Part shown: piece after piece, positions 7,385 through 14,352 of the stretch
Layout of the letters: each line of letters opens with the position of its first letter
Numbering within the stretch: position 1 is the first letter of the stretch
NCBI GenBank assembly: GCA_938040915.1
Contig: CALHZE010000167.1
Location: forward strand, 1 to 14,730
Direction of reading: 5' to 3'
Length of the DNA: 14,730 bases
DNA from: an uncultured Bacteroidia bacterium
GTDB taxonomy: Bacteria > Bacteroidota > Bacteroidia > Bacteroidales > CAJPTX01
Made by a program: the position numbers and the translations under genes
The notes under the pieces: model-generated
What the model was told of the DNA's origin: nothing
Databases searched by the model: none
What the model saw: the letters and a program-made list of their open reading frames with translations, nothing else

Positions 7385-8230
7385 TTAACCTATCGTGTGG
7401 TTTGCCATCAACTCCCTTACGAGCTCGTCTACCGACGCAGCACTCGCGTCATATCGCTTCGATTCTTTGACTTGGAAGACCACGTTTTCCACCGTCTTGA
7501 CCTTGGTAGGCGACCCCGCCAACCCCAATTCCGCGGGATCGGCATTCAACACCGCGTCGCTCCACTCCTCAATGAGCGGGTGCTTGTAACCATCGTCAGC
7601 CACATTTTCTGACGGTGCTGCTGCGCGTTTCCACTGCATGAGCAACTTCGCGTTACGCGAACGACACTCTGGCGCGGTCGCATTCACCGTAAGCACCAGT
7701 GGCAAGCGCCCCTGCAACTCCTCTACGCCACGTTCCACGCGCCGACGCACCGTGATTTTGTCCTCCTCCAGCTTCGCTGCTTCCACATAGGTTATCTGTG
7801 GCCACCCGAGCTTTTGTGCGACCTGCGGTCCCACCTGAGCCGTATCGCCGTCGATAGCCTGACGCCCTGCGATCACCAACTGCGGATTGAGTTTACGTAC
7901 CGCGCACGCCAGTGCATAAGACGTAGCCAATGTGTCAGAGCCAGCAAAGGCTCGCCCTGAGAGCAACACCCCGTCATCCGCGCCTCGATAAAGCCCTTCG
8001 CGGATGATATCGGCCGCGCGCGCGGGTCCCATCGTAAGGAGGGTGACCCGCACCCCCTTGTGTTCATCCTTGAGTTTGAGCGCCAACTCGAGCGCGTTCA
8101 AGTCTTCGGGATTAAAGATTGCAGGCAAGGCAGCTCGGTTAACCGTACCGTCTGCCTTCATGGCATCTTTTCCAGCAGCGCGCGTATCGGGCACCTGCTT
8201 TGCTAAGACCACTATACGTAATTCCTCCAT
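7385..8230 (-). CDS. etfB: Electron transfer flavoprotein, beta subunit
   Basis: The 281-residue beta subunit partners EtfA. The opening LRIVVLAKQVPDT is typical of the family, followed by NPEDLNALELAL (40-51) and the nucleotide-binding stretch GRQAIDGDTAQVGPQVA (122-138). The ETF-beta region VERGVEELQGRLPLVLTV lies at 165-182. The DGDTAQVGP version of the loop is like that of EtfB from butyrate-forming, flavin-bifurcating Bcd-Etf complexes, whereas mitochondrial-type EtfB has a DDDxNQTG-like sequence. So an FAD rather than AMP in this subunit is possible; that is inference. It is first in the block etfB-etfA-dehydrogenase-pepO, with a candidate -7 box 25 bases before its ATG and the DUF805 terminator region upstream, so this is probably the operon promoter. 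Confidence 0.96.
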   Translation of the reverse strand: MEELRIVVLAKQVPDTRAAGKDAMKADGTVNRAALPAIFNPEDLNALELALKLKDEHKGVRVTLLTMGPARAADIIREGLYRGADDGVLLSGRAFAGSDTLATSYALACAVRKLNPQLVIAGRQAIDGDTAQVGPQVAQKLGWPQITYVEAAKLEEDKITVRRRVERGVEELQGRLPLVLTVNATAPECRSRNAKLLMQWKRAAAPSENVADDGYKHPLIEEWSDAVLNADPAELGLAGSPTKVKTVENVVFQVKESKRYDASAASVDELVRELMANHTIG

Positions 8231-8255
8231 CTCGAATTATTTTCCTAGTCAAACG

Positions 8256-8263
8256 CAAATATA
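8256..8263 (-). promoter_or_regulatory. Candidate -7 box of the etf operon (TATATTTG)
   Basis: On the - strand it reads TATATTTG, a perfect match to the Bacteroidota -7 consensus TAnnTTTG, 25 bases before the etfB ATG. The surroundings are AT-rich. No clear -33 TTG is present at 19-21 bases, so the call rests on the -7 box and its position between a terminator and the first gene of an operon. Confidence 0.5.
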
Positions 8264-8295
8264 GCATTATTCTTGCTCTTAGAGCGCCTTGAGAG

Positions 8296-8329
8296 AAAAA
8301 AGCGTCTAAACGACAGGGCAGCGACGCCT
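8296..8329 (-). terminator. Possible second, weaker terminator after the DUF805 gene
   Basis: On the - strand a 7-base-pair stem (AGGCGTC with GACGCTT, one G-U) encloses a 16-base loop and runs into six T (8301 down to 8296). It is short and the loop is long, so it is doubtful alone. It would act as a back-up to the stronger hairpin just upstream. Confidence 0.35.
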
Positions 8330-8338
8330 CCCCTACCT

Positions 8339-8382
8339 AAAAAGCAACAGCCCCAAGACTCTTTCGAATCTTGAGGCTGTTG
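8339..8382 (-). terminator. Rho-independent terminator after the ATPase-DUF805 unit
   Basis: On the - strand CAACAGCCTCAAGATT pairs with AGTCTTGGGGCTGTTG across a 6-base loop: 16 base pairs including two G-U wobbles. The tail that follows is GC plus five T (8343-8339). The wobbles pair only in the - strand RNA, which supports that direction. It lies 22 bases past the DUF805 stop and separates this unit from the etf operon. Confidence 0.88.
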
Positions 8383-8404
8383 AAAGCCCAATAAGACCAC
8401 GCCC

Positions 8405-8788
8405 CTATTCGTTTTTCGTGGGGTCACACGCGGGAGCTGGGTCACCGAAACGGTTTTGACCTTCCTCACCCACCTTTGCGCAAAGTATAATGAACCAAAT
8501 GAAACCGATAATTGGGATAAGGGCGATGAAAATCCATCCGCCCCCCTTACCGATGTCGTGCATACGGCGCACCGCAACGCTCAAACCTGGGAGTAGCACC
8601 GCCAAGTTAAACAACCCACCGATAATCTGCCCTAGCATAGGCTTGATTAAGCCGAAACCCCACATCAGAAGCCACGCGACGAGTGCATTGATGAGAAACA
8701 CTGTCCAGAATTCCGCGCGCCCAGCACGCCCCTTGAAGTCAATGTAATGTTCCTTCAAGACTTTCAAATACAACGAAATGAAACCCAT
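8405..8788 (-). CDS. DUF805 family small membrane protein (YhaH-like)
   Basis: This 127-residue protein belongs to the DUF805 family, inner-membrane proteins of unknown function. The hallmark is the N-terminal YIDFKGRAGRAEFW motif followed by hydrophobic segments (roughly residues 28-50, 56-70 and 84-103). Between them lies the conserved RRMHDIGKGGGW, and the polar tail contains NRFGDPAP, also typical of the family. I chose ATG at 8786-8788 because AGGAGG lies 7 bases upstream; the alternative TTG two codons earlier is too close to that site. It begins 18 bases after the stop of the Ca2+ ATPase, so the two are very likely co-transcribed, and terminators follow. A functional link to the pump is suggested only by this position. 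Confidence 0.9.
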   Translation of the reverse strand: MGFISLYLKVLKEHYIDFKGRAGRAEFWTVFLINALVAWLLMWGFGLIKPMLGQIIGGLFNLAVLLPGLSVAVRRMHDIGKGGGWIFIALIPIIGFIWFIILCAKVGEEGQNRFGDPAPACDPTKNE

Positions 8789-8795
8789 GTTCAAA

Positions 8796-8801
8796 CCTCC
8801 T
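8796..8801 (-). promoter_or_regulatory. Shine-Dalgarno deciding the DUF805 start
   Basis: AGGAGG on the - strand is 7 bases from the ATG at 8788 but only one base from the TTG at 8794. It therefore favours the ATG. It lies between the ATPase stop codon and the DUF805 gene. Confidence 0.75.
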
Positions 8802-8806
8802 AATTA

Positions 8807-11506
8807 TTATTTAGTTAGAGTCCTTATCAGTCGAGCTGCTTCCCCTACCCAGAGGACAAGCGATGTTACCGCGAAAATGATCACCCAATCTATCCACCCC
8901 AAGGGCACGATGCTAAACAGATCGCCCGCAAATGTAACAATTATTAATTGACCTAGCGAAATCAAAATGCATACACCGACAAAACCTTTGCTCTGTCTCA
9001 TGTCAGAGAATGCGCTTTTTCCACTCAAGAAAGCCTTCGCATTAAACATGTTCCAGAACTGGAGCATGACAAAGATAGTAAAAAACAGCGAAAGTTCATA
9101 TTGAGATAAATGCCCACCTCGGAAATCAAAAAAATGTGCGAGGAACTCCGTAAAACGGAACTCGGTGAGCGAGGTCAACCCTACGTGCTTGAAGTACTGG
9201 ATGAGCCCAAAAAAGAGCACGACGAAAAAGAGCCCCACACCGAGGATCTGGCGCGTCATTGCCGGTGTAATGATGTGCTCTTCCGGACGCCGCGGCTTGT
9301 TGTGCATCACACGTTCTGAATGCGGCAAGGAGGCGAGCGCCATCGCCGCAAAGGTGTCCATAATCAGGTTGACCCACAACATTTGCGTGACCGTAAGCGG
9401 CGACTCTGTGCCGAGGAAGGCGCCCAGCAAGACGATGAGGCACGCCGCGACGTTGATCGTCATCTGGAAAAGGATAAAACGCTGGATGTTCTGGTAGAGC
9501 GAGCGCCCCCACATCACCGCACGCGAGATACTCGTAAACGAGTTGTCAAGGATGGTAATATCGCTCGCCTCCTTGGCTACCGAGGTGCCATCGCCCATAG
9601 ACAAGCCCACTTGCGCGGCATTCAGCGCTGGGGCATCGTTTGTGCCGTCACCAGTTACGGCCACCACCTGCCCCTTTTGTTGGAGGAGCTGCACCAATCG
9701 TTGTTTGTCGTGCGGACGCGCCCGCGACATAATCTTCAAATCGAGGACCCGATCGAGGAGCTCAGTATCAGAAAGGGCTGCGAACTCCGCACCCGTAAGG
9801 TGATGTGCCTCGGGCTCATCTGCTGCCCAGAGACCGATTTGCCGCCCGATCTCCTTCGCCGTCCCTGGCGTATCGCCCGTTACGATCTTCACGGCAATTC
9901 CTGCTTGCAAACACTCGGTTACCGCGGCAGGGACATCGGCACGAATCGGGTCAGCAATCGCCACGATCCCCAACAGAGTCAGCTTCGCCCCGACCAACCG
10001 CCCGTCACAGATATACTGCGTATCATCGCCATCTTCAAGCACTTGATAAGCTAACGCGAGGGTACGCATCGCCTTATTCTGATAGCCGAGGAGCTGCGCC
10101 ACGATCTCCTCTTTCGCTACTGGCAAACCCACACACATTTCAAGGAGCATTTCGGGCGCCCCCTTCGCATACAAAACCCGATGTGGCACGACAGACGAAC
10201 GCACGAGGGTAGCCATATACTTCCGCTCGGTAGAGAAGGTCAATTGTTCCACAACGGGGACTTGCTCTCGCAAAGGTTGATAGTCACCCCCCTGCCTCTG
10301 TAACCACAGGAGTAGCGCCCCCTCGGTCGGGTTACCCAAGACCTCAAGCCGCTCGGGGTCAGAGCGGTCAAGAAAAGCAGTCGTATTAAGCGCAATCGCC
10401 TCGGGGAGGAATGCGCTATTTTGCGCCTCATTATAAAGCTTAGCCTCGTGGACGCGCATCTGGTTCTGTGTGAGCGTCCCTGTCTTGTCGGTACAAATGA
10501 CTGTGGTCGCCCCCATCGTCTCACAAGCATGCATCTTCCGCACGAGGTTGTTTGTCGCCAGCATCCGCTTCATGCTGAGCGCAAGGCTAAACGTCACGCT
10601 CATCGCCAGCCCCTCGGGCACTGCCACCACAATGACCGTAACCGCGATCATCGCTGTGTTGAGGAGATAGCTCCCAAAGAGCAATCCGTCGTCAATGACC
10701 AGCCCACCGGCATTAAGAAAGTAAGCGATCAAGCGCCCGACTAAAATCAAGGCCGCGAGGACATAAGCGCCCTTGGTAATGAGCTTTGAGAGGCGATTTA
10801 ATTGCTGATTGAGTGGTGTTTGCACCGAGTTGTCGATTTGAGCCCCTTCGTAGACCTTGCCATATTCGGTAGCGTCGCCGACGTGCGTCACGCGCATGAT
10901 CCCATGCCCGTCGACCACCGACGTACCACGCAAGACATGGTTAGACGGATAGGTCGCGTTGGGGTCAAAATTTGCTGGGTCGGTGGTTTTCTTGGCCACG
11001 GGTTCGCCGGTGAGCGTAGACTCGTTGAGCTGGAGGGAGATCGCCTCGATGAGCTCGCCGTCAGCAGGCACCTCGTCGCCCGTATTGAGCACGACGATAT
11101 CGCCCACCACGACCTCGCGTTTGGAGATTTGGGAGATCGCCCCCTCACGCAAGACATCGACCGGCATGTCGTCATTGACTTGGTTGAGGACATCGAACTT
11201 CTTATTGGCGCTCACCTCAAAGAAGAAACCCACGGTGGTCGCCAAAAGGATCGCCAGCAGAATCCCCACGGGCTCAAAAAAGGCTTCGAGGTCGGTCTTC
11301 CCCGTCAGATACTCAAAGCAGGCGACGGCTGCCGAAAGGAGTAATGCGACCAAAAGGATAATGATAATCGGGTCGGCAAACTTGCGAAGAAACTGTCGCC
11401 ACAGGGGCTCTTTCTTCGGTGGCGTAAGGACGTTTTCGCCATACTGTTTACGACTCTCCTGCACCTGCGCGGACGTAAGCCCCGTATAGTGATGCGATGG
11501 GTTCAT
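8807..11506 (-). CDS. P-type Ca2+-transporting ATPase (PMCA type)
   Basis: The 899-residue P2-type ATPase most likely exports Ca2+ across the inner membrane at the cost of ATP. An N-terminal cation-ATPase domain starts near residue 5. M1-M2 lie about 45-97, and the A domain carries LTGEP (165-169). M3-M4 lie about 246-305 with the ion-site motif PEGL (297-300). The phosphorylation site is DKTGTLT with Asp340. The nucleotide-binding domain has FSTERKYM and KGAPE (448-452), the P-domain hinge is TGDGTNDAPAL (618-628), and M5-M10 follow, with NLIMD (713-717) in M6. PEGL plus NLIMD points to the PMCA-like group rather than metal-exporting CPx pumps. It has no long C-terminal calmodulin-type tail. 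The conserved TGES is TGEP here. It follows the kinase gene by 60 bases and precedes DUF805 by 18. Confidence 0.94.
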   Translation of the reverse strand: MNPSHHYTGLTSAQVQESRKQYGENVLTPPKKEPLWRQFLRKFADPIIIILLVALLLSAAVACFEYLTGKTDLEAFFEPVGILLAILLATTVGFFFEVSANKKFDVLNQVNDDMPVDVLREGAISQISKREVVVGDIVVLNTGDEVPADGELIEAISLQLNESTLTGEPVAKKTTDPANFDPNATYPSNHVLRGTSVVDGHGIMRVTHVGDATEYGKVYEGAQIDNSVQTPLNQQLNRLSKLITKGAYVLAALILVGRLIAYFLNAGGLVIDDGLLFGSYLLNTAMIAVTVIVVAVPEGLAMSVTFSLALSMKRMLATNNLVRKMHACETMGATTVICTDKTGTLTQNQMRVHEAKLYNEAQNSAFLPEAIALNTTAFLDRSDPERLEVLGNPTEGALLLWLQRQGGDYQPLREQVPVVEQLTFSTERKYMATLVRSSVVPHRVLYAKGAPEMLLEMCVGLPVAKEEIVAQLLGYQNKAMRTLALAYQVLEDGDDTQYICDGRLVGAKLTLLGIVAIADPIRADVPAAVTECLQAGIAVKIVTGDTPGTAKEIGRQIGLWAADEPEAHHLTGAEFAALSDTELLDRVLDLKIMSRARPHDKQRLVQLLQQKGQVVAVTGDGTNDAPALNAAQVGLSMGDGTSVAKEASDITILDNSFTSISRAVMWGRSLYQNIQRFILFQMTINVAACLIVLLGAFLGTESPLTVTQMLWVNLIMDTFAAMALASLPHSERVMHNKPRRPEEHIITPAMTRQILGVGLFFVVLFFGLIQYFKHVGLTSLTEFRFTEFLAHFFDFRGGHLSQYELSLFFTIFVMLQFWNMFNAKAFLSGKSAFSDMRQSKGFVGVCILISLGQLIIVTFAGDLFSIVPLGWIDWVIIFAVTSLVLWVGEAARLIRTLTK

Positions 11507-11530
11507 GGATGTTATTGATTAAATGGATGT
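11505..11530 (-). repeat. ACATCCAT direct repeat at the ATPase start
   Basis: On the - strand ACATCCAT occurs twice, 18 bases apart start to start and separated by TTAATCAATA. The downstream copy overlaps the ATPase start codon. It could be a regulator-binding or translational control site in the kinase-ATPase gap, or chance. Confidence 0.4.
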
Positions 11531-11566
11531 AGGCGCTGTGCGCGTTGTGCAAGATAGAAATAGCTG

Positions 11567-13072
11567 TCAAATCGCGTGCTCCCAACGCACCACACACCTG
11601 CGCCCCTCGGGCGCATCTGCGAAGAGGAGTCTCTGCCCATGGTGTAACTCGACGACCGCCCCAGGGGAGATGGGCTTGCCCTCGGTAAGATCCCAGAGTT
11701 CGGCAATTCGTTCGTTGACCAAGAGCCACTTTTCCCCTTGCTTTCGAAAAAAGGCCACCCGTTTGCGCTCACTCAGCGGTAGACGCTCGTTGGGGGCGAT
11801 GTTGTGTTGCAAGTGCCAGGGGTAGAGCGGTCGTCCGTCGTAGATCACCACCCAATGTTCTTCGCTGATATACTCACCGTTGGCGTGGAGGTAATAGAGG
11901 TCTAAGACGGGGATCGTCGCCCGCACCTGCTCGCCACAAAATGGACAGACGCGCTTGTCTATATCGTCAAGCACAAACCACTTGTGTGAACAATCTAGAT
12001 TGGGGCATGGGTAGAGGAGATCCACCGTTTTCACGATCTCGTCTTCCCATTCCTGCGCCGTTGGGCGCAACTCTGGCTGGTGTAGGCCCGCAATAAAGGC
12101 GCGGTCAAAAAGCTTTTTGAGATATGGACCGCAGAGCGTATAGGGGCGTAGCGAGGGGTCGCCATGCGGCAACTGCTTTTCATCAAGATCAGAGACCCTT
12201 ACCGCATTAGAGATGTCTGACGGGTTTTCCACAAAAAGCGCCTTCTCGCCCCTGCGTAGCATCTCGTCGCGTTCGTCGTCTTCGACGTCAAAGACCTTTT
12301 GTCCGTCAAAGGGGTCGCGATTGAGAAGGTAAAAATAGACCAGCACGGCGAGTGCAAAGCGGTCGGTCCGGATGTTGGGCAGCGAGCGCCGCGGGTCGTC
12401 TTTAGGCAAATCTTTGGTCTGAGAGACCTCGGGGGCGATAAACTCCTTTGTGCCGATGACCTCGGGGAAGAACTTGCCGGGGACGACGAGCCCGTCGATA
12501 TCGATGATACACGCCCTGCCACAGGTCGGGGCAACGAGCACGTTGTTAAACGAAAGATCAGAGTGTGCGAGCCCCGCAGCGTGAAGGCGACGCACGGCAC
12601 GGCTAATGCAGAGGCAAACCTGAAAATAGTTGTACCAATCGCCCCGCTCGGCACGTGCTAAAATGGAGTTCTGATGTTTTGCCGAGGCAAACCATTTACC
12701 ATTCTTTTCCTTCCCGCGTAGCCTCGAGCGGTCATTCTCTTTCGAACCGATTTTGAAGAAGAAATCGGGGTCATAGGTAGGCGAGACGACCCCTAGACGT
12801 CCCTCGTGGTAAACGATGTGGGTGGGCCAACAGAAGAAGCGCTTCCAATAGTCACCGCACTCTTGTTCGAAAATGCTTTTGCGATAGCGGGTAACAATGT
12901 TCTCTAAACGCGCTTGGGTATTGGCATCGGGCGTCTTCCTGAAAAAGGCGACGACGTAGGACTTATCGGGGCTGTAATAGACGTCTTTTGAGCCTCCCGA
13001 GCCAATAATCTCGTCGATGTACTCTATCGGAGTGCCATCCTCGGCAACGAGCTCCACTACCCGCGTTGACAT
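11567..13072 (-). CDS. TerY-P triad Ser/Thr protein kinase (YegI-like) with zinc ribbon
   Basis: The 501-residue soluble protein has a kinase domain at about 18-345. Its glycine loop is GSGGSKDVY (24-32). The catalytic loop is HSDLSFNN (170-177) with Asp172 as base and Asn177, the metal Asp is Asp191 in DIDG, and the activation segment ends in APEV (213-216). RTDRFALAVLVYF and a DxxxDE...GEKALFVENPSD stretch fit the YegI/TerY-P kinase group. The beta-3 strand reads VVAFFRK, so the usual VAxK lysine appears missing, while Lys29 sits in the glycine loop. A four-Cys zinc ribbon follows (CPNLDC 356-361, CPFC 376-379). A beta-rich C-terminal domain (390-501) is reminiscent of FHA-like folds, with WLLVNE and LHHGQRLLF; that part is tentative. 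It lies 27 bases after the phosphatase gene and probably phosphorylates a stress-response partner, unknown here. Confidence 0.88.
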   Translation of the reverse strand: MSTRVVELVAEDGTPIEYIDEIIGSGGSKDVYYSPDKSYVVAFFRKTPDANTQARLENIVTRYRKSIFEQECGDYWKRFFCWPTHIVYHEGRLGVVSPTYDPDFFFKIGSKENDRSRLRGKEKNGKWFASAKHQNSILARAERGDWYNYFQVCLCISRAVRRLHAAGLAHSDLSFNNVLVAPTCGRACIIDIDGLVVPGKFFPEVIGTKEFIAPEVSQTKDLPKDDPRRSLPNIRTDRFALAVLVYFYLLNRDPFDGQKVFDVEDDERDEMLRRGEKALFVENPSDISNAVRVSDLDEKQLPHGDPSLRPYTLCGPYLKKLFDRAFIAGLHQPELRPTAQEWEDEIVKTVDLLYPCPNLDCSHKWFVLDDIDKRVCPFCGEQVRATIPVLDLYYLHANGEYISEEHWVVIYDGRPLYPWHLQHNIAPNERLPLSERKRVAFFRKQGEKWLLVNERIAELWDLTEGKPISPGAVVELHHGQRLLFADAPEGRRCVVRWEHAI

Positions 13073-13099
13073 CTTTACCGCCTCTCTCTCAAGCTCTTG

Positions 13100-14323
13100 T
13101 TACCATAACATCGCTAACGTCCGGTCGTCGTGACTCCCCTTCGCCCAAAAGGCTAACCAGCGTTCGAGGTTACGCGTCGCGACCTTTGGGTCGTCGAAGG
13201 TTACCTCAACACACTCTTCGTTCTCGCCGGCGAGGTCACGTAGGAGTCTCGCCCATGCATTGGGGTCAGAGAGCTCGGCATCGGAGTCAAATTTCGCGTC
13301 ACTAACCCCGTCGGTCATGAGGAAGAGGGCGGTAAAGTCTTCGACCACGGCACGCCGGATACGTTGCTCGATGACATCGGGCTGCCCCCCTATCTCGGGC
13401 ATAGTGAGGAAACGTGTCTGCCCCTCATAGTCGCCATGGTCGGGCGTCCCGAGGAGGAAGACCTCGCGAGCCTCGGCGTCATAGAGCGCCAGCGCCCCAT
13501 CCCCAACCCACCACGTGACAAAGAGATAGTTGTCCCCAACCCTCTTACACAGCGCCACCTCGAGGGTCGTGGCATAATCGCGGGGGGCACGCCCGTGAGC
13601 CTTCGCCTCATCACAGATAGCCGCATAGGCCGCCGCAACGCCTTTGCAAAGCGCCTCTGTAAGGAGCTTCTTGACCAAATCGAGGTCGGCACAACGCAAC
13701 TTTAGCTCTCTTGTGGCAAGAAGAAACGTCTCACACGCCTTGAACACCGTAGCACAGGCAAGCGCAGCCCCCTTTCGGGAGAACTCACCAGAGCCTGCCC
13801 CGTCGGCGACGGCAAGGAAATAGATATCTTTCTTAGTGATATACCCCAGCTGGAAGGCGTCGTCACGCGGCTTCCCTTCGTGGGCATGCGAACGCCCACG
13901 CACACTCACGGCTAACATTTTCCGGGGGGAGTGCCACGCGCACGTCTGTGCGCTCGTGTTGGGCGTGGGATACTCGATATCGGGGGGCGTGGGCAAGTCG
14001 CGCCACTTCGAACGCGGGTCGCCGTTGATCAGGAAACGCACTTTCCACTCGCGCGGCGTCGAGTCTGGACGGAAGTCTGTCCACAATCGTAACAACAATT
14101 CGTGTTGCCCCTCTGTCTTGGGGATCCCCTTAACCTGCTTGGTGGCAGACGAATAAGAGAGCCCCAACTCCTCCAGCCCGACAAACTCGATCACGGCGGT
14201 GTGTCCGTTTTCGTTTTCCTCGAGCGATAAGGTATCTAGGAAGTCAAAATCGAGGGAATAGGGGTGTTTCTCGACCCCGTTGGGGAAGATAATCACGTCG
14301 TTGTCTAGGCGATATGATGACAT
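13100..14323 (-). CDS. PP2C-family Ser/Thr phosphatase of the TerY-P triad (PphC-like)
   Basis: The 407-residue metal-dependent phosphatase presumably reverses the partner kinase. The PP2C domain (about 140-407) has RDDAF (153-157), VADGAGSGEFSRKGA (172-186, metal Asp174), ATTLEVAL (251-258), VGDGALALYD (273-282), LFLMTDGVSD (333-342, Asp338) and the final HDDRTLAML (398-406, Asp399/Asp400). All metal-binding acidic positions are present. E. coli PphC is about 250 residues; this protein has about 120 extra N-terminal residues, predicted beta-rich, with VKGIPKTEGQHELLLRL resembling the GxPxxxG pattern of bacterial Ig-like domains, and then a linker containing GDPRSKW. I start it at ATG 14323 rather than at 14566, because the extension would overlap the upstream vWA gene and is an Arg-rich, low-plausibility sequence. 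The gap to the vWA gene is 29 bases. Confidence 0.9.
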   Translation of the reverse strand: MSSYRLDNDVIIFPNGVEKHPYSLDFDFLDTLSLEENENGHTAVIEFVGLEELGLSYSSATKQVKGIPKTEGQHELLLRLWTDFRPDSTPREWKVRFLINGDPRSKWRDLPTPPDIEYPTPNTSAQTCAWHSPRKMLAVSVRGRSHAHEGKPRDDAFQLGYITKKDIYFLAVADGAGSGEFSRKGAALACATVFKACETFLLATRELKLRCADLDLVKKLLTEALCKGVAAAYAAICDEAKAHGRAPRDYATTLEVALCKRVGDNYLFVTWWVGDGALALYDAEAREVFLLGTPDHGDYEGQTRFLTMPEIGGQPDVIEQRIRRAVVEDFTALFLMTDGVSDAKFDSDAELSDPNAWARLLRDLAGENEECVEVTFDDPKVATRNLERWLAFWAKGSHDDRTLAMLW

Positions 14324-14352
14324 GGGCAGAGAGGTGGCTATATCGCGCGCGC

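Noticed and set aside
8789..8794. TTG start for DUF805 two codons upstream of the ATG
   Set aside because: It would lie one base from the AGGAGG site, while the ATG at 8788 has ideal 7-base spacing.
9320..10054. 244-residue open frame on the + strand inside the ATPase
   Set aside because: Composition (Arg/His-rich, no motif) and full overlap with the conserved ATPase core mark it as a shadow.
11507..11566. Possible promoter (TATCTTGC) between kinase and ATPase
   Set aside because: It departs from TAnnTTTG and has no properly spaced -33 element, so read-through from the triad is as likely.
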